DNA of 17,888 nucleotides from Spirochaetota bacterium (GCA_018817865.1 JAHITG010000408.1:1-17888), one strand, 5' to 3'; positions 7,330 to 15,635 are shown, numbered from the stretch's first letter. Notes: generated from the sequence alone by a model not told the origin. Translations and numbers: made by a program.

Positions 7330-8310
7330 CTATTTTACTCCTCTATTGAACGGACAGGCCGTGTAATGGCCTTTTCCGATCTCTTCGAATTTAAGCTCGA
7401 TCCGCTCGCACTCTTCTCTTTTCATATAGCATCGGGGATGAAACGGGCATCCGGACGGTGTCTTTACGGGTGAAGGCACATCCCCTGCCAGAATGATCCT
7501 TCTCTTCTTCTTTTTGCTTTCCACTTCAGGAACAGCGCTCATAAGTGAGATCGTATAAGGATGAAGCGGGGTTTTAAAAATCTGATCACTGCTGCCGTAC
7601 TCAACGATCCTGCCGAGGTACATAACCGCTACATCAGTAGAGATATACTTCACGACCGAGAGGTCATGTGCAATAAAAAGATAGGTCAGTTTTTCCTCTC
7701 TCTGGAGATCGACCAGTAAATTTATAATATCAGCCTGTATTGAAACATCCAGAGCACTTACTGATTCATCACAGATGATACATTTCGGTTCTACGGCGAT
7801 GGCCCTGGCGATGCCGATCCTCTGCCTCTGCCCACCGGAAAATTCATGAGGATACTTATCGTAATCATTACTGTACAATCCGATCTTCTCAAGCAGTTTT
7901 ACGGTCTTCTCTGCTGTCCGTGCCCGGGAGAGACCCGGATATTTCACTCTCACAGCTTCATCCAGAATATACCCGATCTTCATTTTAGGATTGAGACTGC
8001 CATAGGGATCCTGAAAAATGATCTGGATATTTTGAGCTATCTTTTTCCTTCCCTCTTCAGGAATATTAGTAATATCATCCCCGTCATATACAATACTGCC
8101 GTGAGTAACCGGGACGAGTGAAATGATGGCTTTTCCGATAGTGGTCTTGCCGCAGCCTGATTCTCCCACAAGGCTTAAAGTGGAGCCCTCTTTAATGGAA
8201 AAAGAGACGCCATTGACCGCCTTAATATGATATGCAAGTTTCTTAAAGATACCCTTATATTTAGGGTAGTACACTTTCAGATCTTTTACTTCTAATAATT
8301 TCTCTTTCAT
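7330..8310 (-). CDS. oppF: Peptide ABC transporter ATP-binding protein, OppF/DppF type
   Basis: A 326-residue cytoplasmic ATPase, the second nucleotide-binding subunit of a peptide importer. Motifs are Walker A GESGCGKT (49-56), Q-loop FQDPYGSLNP (99-108), signature FSGGQ (157-161), Walker B IICDE with D181-E182, and switch H215 (FIAHD). The C-terminal oligopeptide-transporter domain has C288, C294, C301 and C319, matching the cysteine set that binds an iron-sulfur cluster in some Dpp/Opp ATPases. I place the start at 8310 (MKEKLL), one base after the OppD stop. An in-frame ATG at 8334 would add eight residues inside oppD and is less likely. There is no clear Shine-Dalgarno, so translation is probably coupled. 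The Opp, Dpp and Nik families share this architecture, so the symbol shows family membership rather than proven substrate. Confidence 0.9.
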   Translation of the reverse strand: MKEKLLEVKDLKVYYPKYKGIFKKLAYHIKAVNGVSFSIKEGSTLSLVGESGCGKTTIGKAIISLVPVTHGSIVYDGDDITNIPEEGRKKIAQNIQIIFQDPYGSLNPKMKIGYILDEAVRVKYPGLSRARTAEKTVKLLEKIGLYSNDYDKYPHEFSGGQRQRIGIARAIAVEPKCIICDESVSALDVSIQADIINLLVDLQREEKLTYLFIAHDLSVVKYISTDVAVMYLGRIVEYGSSDQIFKTPLHPYTISLMSAVPEVESKKKKRRIILAGDVPSPVKTPSGCPFHPRCYMKREECERIELKFEEIGKGHYTACPFNRGVK

Positions 8311-8311
8311 A

Positions 8312-9271
8312 CTATTTTCTGAAAAAACACGCACATTTGACTTTGTTTTTTAAGATCTTCAATGAGGGTTCATTCTCACACTCCTTCTTTGCCTCAATAC
8401 ACCGGGTCCTGAACCGGCACCCTTCAGGAAAATTGATCGCCTGCGGCACCACGCCGGGAATGGAATACAGTTTCTTTCCGGGTGAATGCATGGAAGGAAG
8501 AGATCGCAGCAACCCTTGGGTATAGGGATGAGACGGTTTTTTAAGGACCGTCTTTACATCTCCCTGTTCTACAACTTTACCCGCATACATGATCGTCAGG
8601 CTGTCAGCATTTTCAGATACAATACCCAGGTCATGAGTGATCAGCAGCATGGCAGTTTTATACTTCTTCTGCATTTTTTTTAAAAGGTCCAGGATCTGAG
8701 CCTGGATCGTTACATCCAGCGCAGTGGTCGGCTCATCCGCTATAAGGATATCAGGATTGGTCAAGAGCGCCATAGCGATCATCACCCTCTGCTTCATTCC
8801 GCCTGAAAGCTGATGAGGATACTCATCAAACCGCTGGTCAGGCCCGGGAATACCAACCTCTTTCAGCATCTCTATACATCGTTTTTTAGCCCCGACCCGA
8901 TCTCCTGTTCCATGGGTCATTAGACTCTCTATCAACTGATTGCCGATACTAAAGACCGGATTAAGCGCCGTCATGGGCTCCTGAAAGATCATGGAGATCG
9001 TCTTTCCCCTTAAACTGCGCATACGGCTGAAAGAGAACTTAAGCAGGTCCTCTTCCCTGAACATGATCTCACCACCGGCCACAAACCCGTTGGGCTCTGG
9101 AACAAGACCCATGATCGAATAACTGACTAAAGTCTTACCGCAGCCTGATTCACCTACCAGGGCCGTTGTCTTTCCCTTTTCCAGGGAAAAGGAGACTCCA
9201 TCCACTGCCTTAGCAGTTCCTTCGGGTAAATTAAAATAAGTCCTGAGATCTTTTACTTCCAGTAATGCCAT
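8312..9271 (-). CDS. oppD: Peptide ABC transporter ATP-binding protein, OppD/DppD type
   Basis: A 319-residue cytoplasmic ATPase pairing with the OppF-type subunit. Walker A is GESGCGKT (40-47), the Q-loop FQEPMTALNP (96-105), the signature LSGGM (155-159), Walker B D179-E180 within ADEPTTALDV, and the switch histidine H213 (LITHD). The C-terminal domain has SHPYTQGLL plus C285, C291, C298 and C313 or C315, again the cluster-type cysteine pattern. The length is typical of the family. The start (MALLEVKDL) lies 5 nt after the permease C stop. The only GGAG upstream is inside that gene and rather far away, so coupled translation is likely. The asymmetric D/F pair is the usual arrangement in peptide importers. 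Confidence 0.9.
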   Translation of the reverse strand: MALLEVKDLRTYFNLPEGTAKAVDGVSFSLEKGKTTALVGESGCGKTLVSYSIMGLVPEPNGFVAGGEIMFREEDLLKFSFSRMRSLRGKTISMIFQEPMTALNPVFSIGNQLIESLMTHGTGDRVGAKKRCIEMLKEVGIPGPDQRFDEYPHQLSGGMKQRVMIAMALLTNPDILIADEPTTALDVTIQAQILDLLKKMQKKYKTAMLLITHDLGIVSENADSLTIMYAGKVVEQGDVKTVLKKPSHPYTQGLLRSLPSMHSPGKKLYSIPGVVPQAINFPEGCRFRTRCIEAKKECENEPSLKILKNKVKCACFFRK

Positions 9272-9276
9272 GGGCT

Positions 9277-10326
9277 TTAAGCTTTCACTCCTTTTACTCT
9301 TGTCCGGGGATCCAGTACATCCCGTATTGTATCACCGAAAAAATTAACGGACAGGATCAGGATAAACATGAAACTGAAGGCGGTGATTATGTTCCACCAG
9401 ACCATGGGGTCACGGGCCAGTTCCCCGCGGGACTGGTCGATCATGATCCCCCAGCTTGCTATCTCAGGCGGGACACCAAGCCCGAGGTAACTCAGGATCA
9501 CTTCAGCCATCACCAGACCGCTGAACCGGAGGATGGAGGTAATGAGAATGATATGCATGACATTGGGAAGAATATGCTTAAAGATGATCCTGAAATGGGA
9601 CTGGCCGAGAGCACGGGCAGATTGAACATATTCCATATTTTTCTGTTTCATAGTCTCTCCTCTTACGATCCTGCATAGCCCAACCCAGCTTGTAATGCCC
9701 AAGGCAATACAGAGCTGTAAAACACCGTTCCCGAATATATTCATTAATGCTATCAAGAGCAGTATTTCCGGGATACAGGCAAGGGTTGAATATACATAGG
9801 TTACTGTTGTATCGGCTCCCTTCCCGAAGTATCCCGCAATGAGGCCGAAAAAGATCCCTATGGGCAGAATAATAAGAGTGGTTAACCCTCCGATTGTAAA
9901 AGCAACTTTGATCCCTTTAAAAGCATTCATCAGTACATCTTCACCGTTTATATTCGTACCTGCGGGATGGATCCCCTTGTTCTCCATCTTTTTATCAGTA
10001 AACTGATATTTTGCCATGGGAGCTGAGTATGACTCCTCTCTGGCAGGAGTATAAATAACCTCCAGAAGGGTCCGGGAATTTACAAAGACATGTTTTTTAT
10101 TCACTTCCTTAAAAAGAGGATAAGAGATCGAATCCAAAAGAAAAACAAAAAGATACAGGCAGATCACACCAAAGGAAATACGGGCAATGGGAACAGACCA
10201 TATTTGACGAAAGACATCATGCCAGATCCTGTTCCTGTTCATGCGAAGAACCGTGTAGATCCCGCCTCCGATGATAACAAGTACGAACAACGATCGTAAA
10301 ATGTCATTAATGTAATATTCTAACAT
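9277..10326 (-). CDS. oppC: Peptide ABC transporter permease, OppC/YejE type
   Basis: A 349-residue inner-membrane permease. Hydrophobic segments occur at about 11-27 and 48-70, then a periplasmic stretch with HPAGTNINGEDVL (120-132), the family's HPLGTDxxGRDVL landmark in altered form. The five-helix transport core runs from about 138 to 340. The cytoplasmic EAA coupling loop is MEYVQSARALGQSHFRIIF (231-249) ending in KHILPNV. It is longer than a textbook OppC because of an extra N-terminal TM segment and a larger periplasmic loop, a layout that also occurs in YejE-like permeases. A strong Shine-Dalgarno GAGGAG precedes the ATG, and the gap to permease B is 11 nt. The pore should form a heterodimer with permease B. 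Confidence 0.85.
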   Translation of the reverse strand: MLEYYINDILRSLFVLVIIGGGIYTVLRMNRNRIWHDVFRQIWSVPIARISFGVICLYLFVFLLDSISYPLFKEVNKKHVFVNSRTLLEVIYTPAREESYSAPMAKYQFTDKKMENKGIHPAGTNINGEDVLMNAFKGIKVAFTIGGLTTLIILPIGIFFGLIAGYFGKGADTTVTYVYSTLACIPEILLLIALMNIFGNGVLQLCIALGITSWVGLCRIVRGETMKQKNMEYVQSARALGQSHFRIIFKHILPNVMHIILITSILRFSGLVMAEVILSYLGLGVPPEIASWGIMIDQSRGELARDPMVWWNIITAFSFMFILILSVNFFGDTIRDVLDPRTRVKGVKA

Positions 10327-10337
10327 GCTCTCCTCAT

Positions 10338-11315
10338 TTATTCAAAAACAACCCTGGGATCAACCAGGGCATAACTGATATCCGTCAGGATCAATCCGAT
10401 CTGATATAGGATCGCTCCAATATAGATCACAGCCTTTATAGATGGAAAATCATTACTGAACAGGGCTTCAACGGCAAAACTGCCCAGCCCGGGGATCCCG
10501 AAAAAATTCTCGGTTAAAAGAGCTCCCATAAATAAAAACGGAATTGCCATGACAGCATTGGTCAGGATCGGTATCATTGCATTCTTCAATATGTGTTTGA
10601 ACAGTACCAGTGATTCATTTAAACCCTTTGACCGGGCCGTCCGGACATAATCTTTAGTGGTCTCCTCGATCATGATAGTTCTATAAAACCGAATGCTTCC
10701 TCCCAGTCCGGCGATCACACCGACAAATATCGGAAGCAGTATGAACCTCACTTTATCTGTCCCTTCTGCCCATCCGCTGATAGGAAAAAGCTTTAATTTT
10801 ATACTAAAGAGCCATTGAAATCCGATAATGTAGATCATAATAACGATGGACATGCCCAGTACGCAGAGAAACGTACCATATTTATCAATATAGGTGGCAC
10901 GGAAAAACGCAAAGATCAGGGAAAAAGAGATACTCAGGAAAAGGCCCATTATAAAAACAGGCAGTGTAAACGTAAGGCTCGGCCCGGCCCTTGTGATTAT
11001 CTTATTCATGATCGGTTTATCATCCTGATAAGAATTTCCGAATTGAAAAGTGACCAGAGACCATATATGATCGATGAATAATGTATCTGTTACTTTTCTA
11101 ATACCCGGCGCTTCTGTGTTAAAAAAATACGGTTTATCAAGCCCCTTCATGTGGATCCAGCTTTGTATCACTTCCTTCTTGGCTTTCTCTCCCAGGATCT
11201 GCCTGGCTATCGTCTCCGGCGTAGTAAGGTAGAAAAAAAGAACAAATGTGATCAGCATGACACCGAAGATCACGGGCAGGGCATAAAGAATTCTTCTGAG
11301 GATATATGTCTTCAT
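10338..11315 (-). CDS. oppB: Peptide ABC transporter permease, OppB/YejB type
   Basis: A 325-residue inner-membrane permease with the standard OppB start (MKTYILRRILYALPVIFGV), a periplasmic loop, and a five-helix core from about 112 to 318. The EAA loop is DYVRTARSKGLNESLVLFKH (222-241), continuing ILKNAMIP. The C-terminus DPRVVFE is close to the usual DPR ending of the family. The ATG overlaps the stop codon of the binding protein (ATGA), and a CGGAG Shine-Dalgarno lies upstream within that gene. This shows that the two genes are translated from one message. The periplasmic loop (30-100) is longer than in OppB of enteric bacteria, closer to YejB-like permeases. The natural substrate is not predictable. 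Confidence 0.87.
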   Translation of the reverse strand: MKTYILRRILYALPVIFGVMLITFVLFFYLTTPETIARQILGEKAKKEVIQSWIHMKGLDKPYFFNTEAPGIRKVTDTLFIDHIWSLVTFQFGNSYQDDKPIMNKIITRAGPSLTFTLPVFIMGLFLSISFSLIFAFFRATYIDKYGTFLCVLGMSIVIMIYIIGFQWLFSIKLKLFPISGWAEGTDKVRFILLPIFVGVIAGLGGSIRFYRTIMIEETTKDYVRTARSKGLNESLVLFKHILKNAMIPILTNAVMAIPFLFMGALLTENFFGIPGLGSFAVEALFSNDFPSIKAVIYIGAILYQIGLILTDISYALVDPRVVFE

Positions 11316-13519
11316 CTATATTTTCTCCGTAGTGTCAGTATGGCCGGAATAAAGGAAGCACCAAGCAATATAAAAAACAACAGAACAGGCCAGTATACGG
11401 GTTTATTATATTTTTTAATATAAGCCATTCGTAAAGGAGGATCCACCTTTTTATATTTTAAAGAATTATTAATGAGGTCCGTTACCTTTACATTCTGATA
11501 CCATTTATGGAAGAGATAGTAGTCTTCCGAATGAAAAAGGTATATCCAGGGACAGTCCCTGTTCACGATATCACTCATCTGTACAATGATCCGGAACCGT
11601 TCATCCGTATTCTCCATGGTCTCCATCTTTTCAAACAGTTCGTTGAATTGCGGATTATCATAATTCGCCCTGTTATCCGCATGATGTTTTACCGTCCCGT
11701 TGGGCCCGTATAACAGGAACATGAAATTCTCCGGATCAGGATAATCCAGAAGCCACCCGGACTCAAATATCTGATAATTCCCGTCCAGTATCTTCTTCCT
11801 GTAAGTATTCAGGTCAGTCGCGGCGATCCTGACCTTTATTCCCAGCATTTCTATCTGCTCCTTGAAAAATTTCAGATGAGGCCTGGAAGCAGAAGAGTCG
11901 CCTGAAGAGACCGCCGTATCATAAGTGATCTCCAGGGGTTTACCGGTAGCCGGATCAATCCCGTCCTTATACCCGGCTTTTATTAACAGCTCCTTCGCTT
12001 TTTTCAGATCAAAGTTATTGTAACTTTCCACTTTTTCCTGAAACCCGAATATACCCGGCGGAACAGGACTCTGGGGGATGATCCCCCTCCTGTTCCTGAA
12101 TATTTTTTTATACTGCTCTACATTAAAAGCCCTTGCTATTGCCTGCCTCAAATACCGTTTTTTTTCAGAGTAACCGCCGATGACCGGATCCAGCATATTG
12201 AATCCGTAGTAAAAAATATCAGAAGCACCAGAACTCTCCAGCCGTACTCCCTTTTTCCGCATTCTATCCGAGAGCCTTTTATTCTCCCCTATTATCCTGT
12301 CAAAATGCTCTTTGCCGATACCGGAAGCATCCAGGTATCCCTGGTTGAATTTATTCCATACAGAAATGTACTCCGGGTTGTACTTGAAGATGATCTTATC
12401 AATAAAAGGAAGCCTCTTTCCCGCATCATCCAGTAATCCCTTCCTGCGGTCCTCCTGCATTCCTTCTTCCGGATAAAATTCATTTCTGAAGAGCGGATTC
12501 TTTTTCAATACGATCTCATACCGGGGCTTACGGCTTGCAAGGATATAAGGGCCTGTTCCCACGGGATAGGGGAGGTAAAATGGAATGGCTAATCGCATTT
12601 CCTCAGACTGATTTTTCAGATCTCTCTCCCTGTAGTAGGCAATAGTTTCCTTTGGCATGGGAGCGGTAAAATGCATGGCCAGCCAGTATAGTATCTGGGG
12701 ATAAGACTCCTTCAATAATATCTCTAAGGTATGATCATCATGAATAATGATCCCGGAAACAGGATAACTGTAATCCGTTGGTTTTTTGATCAAAAGCTTT
12801 GTCTTTCCCGGTTTAAGGTCTTTATTATTGATACCTTTATTCAGCCTTGAGATCAATGAAGCCGCTTTTTTATCTTTATAGTATTTGAGAGCAATACTCT
12901 CCAGTGTATCTCCTTTCTGTATAGTGATCAAGGCCTCTTTATTATACTGATAGAATTGAAGCAGGCCCACTATCTTGGGCACCAGAACCGGGAAGATCGG
13001 GCAGGCAAGTTTGGGATCTGCTATCCTTTTAAAGGCATACAGAAAATCCCCTGCTTTTAATCTTCTTGTATTTGTTTTTTTCTCCTTATTAAAAGTAAAA
13101 GAAGGATGAGGGGCATAATAAATATCCTTTTTAATTCTTATAGTATAAGAAATAGCCTGTATGGTCCGCTTCTGAAAAATTTCATTTTTATCCCTGTCAA
13201 ACCTGCGGGGTTGGTACGGCTCTTTGATCATCACATCCTTTACTACGGGTTCAGGGACCTCTTCTGCCAGACAGGGGATCAACTGATAAGGACGCTTTAA
13301 GTAATGATACTGGAAGAGAGACTCATATATCTGATCAATAACAGTTGCTTCATAAGAATAATACGATTTAACAGGATCAACATATTTCAATTCTGATGAA
13401 TAAGCACTGAGCAGAATGGGGCCTGCAATATCCTCTTTTTTATAGGGATTATTTGAGCAAGAATGAAAGAGGATAAGTAAAATAAGAATAAGTAAAAATT
13501 TTGATCTGTTCTGAACCAT
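11312..13519 (-). CDS. oppA: Peptide-binding lipoprotein of the ABC importer with LysM-like insertion
   Basis: A 735-residue family-5 solute-binding protein (usually about 500-600). The signal peptide ends in a relaxed lipobox LFHSC, giving lipidated C21. Family landmarks are VDPVKSYYSYEATVIDQIYE (48-67), DFLYAFKRIADPK (158-170), PYPVGTGPY (317-325), LRQAIARAFN near the middle, and SGWLLDYPDPENFMFLLYGP before the C-terminal lobe ends. Residues 198-246 read as a LysM domain (see the separate entry). The last 30 residues are a TM helix (YWPVLLFFILLGASF...) followed by RRKYR, so the protein could be anchored at both ends. The start is the only plausible Met before the signal sequence, but its Shine-Dalgarno is weak. 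It lies 19 nt downstream of the antiporter gene and overlaps permease B by 4 nt. Confidence 0.87.
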   Translation of the reverse strand: MVQNRSKFLLILILLILFHSCSNNPYKKEDIAGPILLSAYSSELKYVDPVKSYYSYEATVIDQIYESLFQYHYLKRPYQLIPCLAEEVPEPVVKDVMIKEPYQPRRFDRDKNEIFQKRTIQAISYTIRIKKDIYYAPHPSFTFNKEKKTNTRRLKAGDFLYAFKRIADPKLACPIFPVLVPKIVGLLQFYQYNKEALITIQKGDTLESIALKYYKDKKAASLISRLNKGINNKDLKPGKTKLLIKKPTDYSYPVSGIIIHDDHTLEILLKESYPQILYWLAMHFTAPMPKETIAYYRERDLKNQSEEMRLAIPFYLPYPVGTGPYILASRKPRYEIVLKKNPLFRNEFYPEEGMQEDRRKGLLDDAGKRLPFIDKIIFKYNPEYISVWNKFNQGYLDASGIGKEHFDRIIGENKRLSDRMRKKGVRLESSGASDIFYYGFNMLDPVIGGYSEKKRYLRQAIARAFNVEQYKKIFRNRRGIIPQSPVPPGIFGFQEKVESYNNFDLKKAKELLIKAGYKDGIDPATGKPLEITYDTAVSSGDSSASRPHLKFFKEQIEMLGIKVRIAATDLNTYRKKILDGNYQIFESGWLLDYPDPENFMFLLYGPNGTVKHHADNRANYDNPQFNELFEKMETMENTDERFRIIVQMSDIVNRDCPWIYLFHSEDYYLFHKWYQNVKVTDLINNSLKYKKVDPPLRMAYIKKYNKPVYWPVLLFFILLGASFIPAILTLRRKYR
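12782..12928 (-). other. LysM-like domain inserted in the binding protein
   Basis: Residues 198-246 of the peptide-binding protein contain ITIQKGDTLESIALKYY, then a SLISRLNKGIN helix, and end with LKPGKTKLLIKKP. This follows the LysM pattern closely: the xxVxxGDTLxxIAxxYY opening, the NxxIN(N)xxLxPG turn and the final K-x-x-I-P-like strand. LysM domains bind N-acetylglucosamine-containing glycans, chiefly peptidoglycan. The domain sits between the first-lobe element KRIADPK...LLQFYQ and the strand IIIHDDHTLEILL, in what is normally a linker. Confidence 0.75.
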
Positions 13520-13538
13520 TATTCTGATCGAAATAAAG

Positions 13539-14471
13539 TTATACGCCGTTTTTAAGTAGAATGATTATATATATTATATACGAACCAAGCAAGACCATAC
13601 TTCCTGTCCTGGAGAGCCTTTTTTTTATCAAAATAAATATATATAATACAGCTACAAAATAGATGCCGGATAAAACCGTAAACCGGTTTAACACCAGATC
13701 AAAGGTAAATGGCCTTATAAATCCTGCTACACCTAAACAGAGTAAAAGATTAAAGATGTTACTCCCGATAATATTCCCGATACTCAGATCAGCTCTCTTT
13801 TTTAAGACCGCCACAAGAGAGGTGACCAGTTCCGGAAGCGATGTCCCGATCGCAACGATCGTAACAGCAATGGTCGTTTCGGATATTTTCAGGATCTTAG
13901 CGATCTTAACGGCATTCTGCACGGTGATCTCCCCTCCCAGTGTAAGGAAGAGAATCCCGGCCAGAATGTAAAGAGTGATCTGCCAGTTTTTATACTTATG
14001 TTTCCTGATCTTTTCCGTCATGGGGGCATGCCGGTTTTTATACCAGAAAACCATTACAGCGGAAAAGATCAGTAAAAAAATAACACTCTCAAGGCGGGAA
14101 AACCAATTATTTAAGAGAAATACCGGGTAAAGGCCGGTCACGGCGATACAGATCGGCATATTATATTTAAGGGTCTGTTTCTTAACCGGAATAACCATAA
14201 AAAGGCCTGTTAATGCAAGAATAAGGCCGACATTCAGAATATTACTTCCCAGAATGTCTCCTACTACAATATTACTGCTTCCCCGTAAGATACCAATGAT
14301 CGAAACGGAGAGTTCAGGAGCGGATGTGCCGAATGCCACGATCGTCAGTCCTATAATGATCTCAGAAAGATGATACTTTTTAGCCAGGTCCACCGACCCG
14401 TTGATCAAAAGATTTGCACCCTGGATAAGCAGGAAGAATCCGAGACCTGTCAATAATAAATATATGATCAT
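13539..14471 (-). CDS. Ca2+/cation antiporter (CaCA family, YrbG-like)
   Basis: A 310-residue inner-membrane sodium/calcium-exchanger-type protein with about ten TM helices in two inverted halves. The two alpha-repeats are complete: GTSAPEL (48-54) with GSNILN (75-80), and GTSLPEL (209-215) with GSNIFN (236-241). The acidic residue of each GTSxPEL motif, E53 and E214, is the expected cation ligand. A basic cytoplasmic loop (about 144-162) separates the halves. Length and order match the prokaryotic YrbG group. The ATG at 14471 has no Shine-Dalgarno but sits just after a good -10-like box, so the leader may be very short. It is the first gene of the peptide-transporter operon, 19 nt ahead of the binding protein. 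A functional link to peptide uptake is not evident; the transported ion (Ca2+ or another cation) is inferred. Confidence 0.88.
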   Translation of the reverse strand: MIIYLLLTGLGFFLLIQGANLLINGSVDLAKKYHLSEIIIGLTIVAFGTSAPELSVSIIGILRGSSNIVVGDILGSNILNVGLILALTGLFMVIPVKKQTLKYNMPICIAVTGLYPVFLLNNWFSRLESVIFLLIFSAVMVFWYKNRHAPMTEKIRKHKYKNWQITLYILAGILFLTLGGEITVQNAVKIAKILKISETTIAVTIVAIGTSLPELVTSLVAVLKKRADLSIGNIIGSNIFNLLLCLGVAGFIRPFTFDLVLNRFTVLSGIYFVAVLYIFILIKKRLSRTGSMVLLGSYIIYIIILLKNGV

Positions 14472-14480
14472 GATAACGAC

Positions 14481-14508
14481 AATATATCAAGTAAAATATT
14501 AAAGTAAA
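14481..14508 (-). promoter_or_regulatory. Candidate promoter of the antiporter/peptide-transporter operon
   Basis: On the minus strand TTTACT (14508-14503) and TATATT (14486-14481) are separated by 16 bases. The predicted transcription start lies within a few bases of the ATG at 14471, which has no ribosome binding site. It is the only substantial gap upstream of the eight-gene run, so the operon promoter is expected here. Confidence 0.35.
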
Positions 14509-14516
14509 GAAAAAAA

Positions 14517-14544
14517 TTGACATGCAATTCTATTATATTACATT
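14517..14544 (+). promoter_or_regulatory. Candidate promoter of the SurA/PpiD-like gene
   Basis: A perfect -35 TTGACA (14517-14522) is followed after 16 bases by TACATT (14539-14544, 4 of 6 matches). A start near 14551 gives a leader of about 25 nt that includes the AGAGG ribosome binding site at 14563-14567. It lies back to back with the operon promoter. Confidence 0.45.
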
Positions 14545-14576
14545 AAACGGACAATTTCGGTAAGAGGTGAGTGAAT

Positions 14577-15635
14577 ATGTTTCAGATGGCATCCAATAAA
14601 AAAGTAATTATGATCATTTCCGGGTTCGCAGCACTGGCCTTCCTGGGACTTGTCTATTTCGAATGGGGAAAGGGAGGCGCGGGTTCTCCTAATGAGCTGG
14701 CCCGTATTAATGGACGGTCTATCTATCTGCAGGATATCAAACCGCTTTACGAACAGCTTAAGGAACGATATAAAGACCAGACAACAAAGGAAAATGCTGC
14801 TGAAATTGATAAACAGATCATGTTTGAAGCGTTAAAAATGGTTTTACAAAAACACATCCTGCTGGATCAGGCAAAAAATGCAAAAGTAGGCGTGAGTGAT
14901 GATGAATTACTTCGGTCCATTGCCCGCAGAAAAGAGTTCCAGACAGAAGAAGGTAAATTCAATGATTATTTATATCAACGGCTTCCGGCATATTACAAAC
15001 AGCAGCTGGAAAAAGAGACAAAAGATGACCTCATAACACAGTTATTTCAGATAAGGCTCTTTGACCTTATTAAAATATCAGATATAGACCTCCGTGTATA
15101 TTTCATGGAGAAAAATTTCAAAGCAAAAATACGGTTCGTACTCCTGGATGTTGAACCGGCATCCCCTCAGGGAGAGGGAGACCTTTTATCGGTAAATGAT
15201 AATCGTGCAAAAGCGGAAAATAAAATCGCACAATTCTTGAAAACCGCTAAAGCAACCGGTAATTTCCTCGGAACGGCCTCGGCCATGGGTCTGCAAGTCC
15301 AGACTACAGACTATTTCGGGTTCTTTCAACCCATTAAACAAGCGGGAAAAGATGAAAGGTTCAACAAGATGGAATTTCAAGATGTTTATCTGAATGCTTT
15401 TAAACTGATGCCGAATCAGATCTCCGATCAGGTAAACCTGAATCAGGGAATAGCCGTTATCCAGGTGCTTGAAAAGACAGCTCCAAACTGGGATAAATTC
15501 TACAAAGAACTTCCGGTCTTACGGGGAGAATATGAAGCACGATTGCGTCAGTATGTCCTTCAGGACTGGTATATAAATGCATTGAGGAAGACAAAAATAC
15601 AGAATAACCTTGATAAATTATACAAGCAGAATTGA
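14577..15635 (+). CDS. Membrane-anchored SurA/PpiD-like periplasmic chaperone
   Basis: A 352-residue protein with one N-terminal TM helix (about 10-28) and a large periplasmic part. Residues 38-180 follow the SurA N-terminal helical pattern: LARINGRSIYLQDIKPLYEQ, a long helix with ILLDQAKNAKVGVSDDEL, then KISDIDLRVYFMEKNFKAKI. The region after 183 corresponds to the parvulin-type PPIase position but is degenerate. It keeps the outline (AFKLMPNQIS, GIAVIQVLEK) without the usual active-site residues, so a chaperone role is more likely than isomerase activity. I prefer ATG at 14577 to GTG at 14571 because AGAGG lies 9 nt before the ATG but only about 3 nt before the GTG. It is convergent with the TPR gene across 5 nt. 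PpiD, SurA and PrsA relatives are the alternatives. Confidence 0.75.
   Translation: MFQMASNKKVIMIISGFAALAFLGLVYFEWGKGGAGSPNELARINGRSIYLQDIKPLYEQLKERYKDQTTKENAAEIDKQIMFEALKMVLQKHILLDQAKNAKVGVSDDELLRSIARRKEFQTEEGKFNDYLYQRLPAYYKQQLEKETKDDLITQLFQIRLFDLIKISDIDLRVYFMEKNFKAKIRFVLLDVEPASPQGEGDLLSVNDNRAKAENKIAQFLKTAKATGNFLGTASAMGLQVQTTDYFGFFQPIKQAGKDERFNKMEFQDVYLNAFKLMPNQISDQVNLNQGIAVIQVLEKTAPNWDKFYKELPVLRGEYEARLRQYVLQDWYINALRKTKIQNNLDKLYKQN

Noticed and set aside
8312..9271. Cysteine clusters at the C-termini of both ATPases as evidence of a novel redox regulation
   Set aside because: The same cysteine pattern is a known feature of Opp/Dpp-type ATPases, so it is not unusual.
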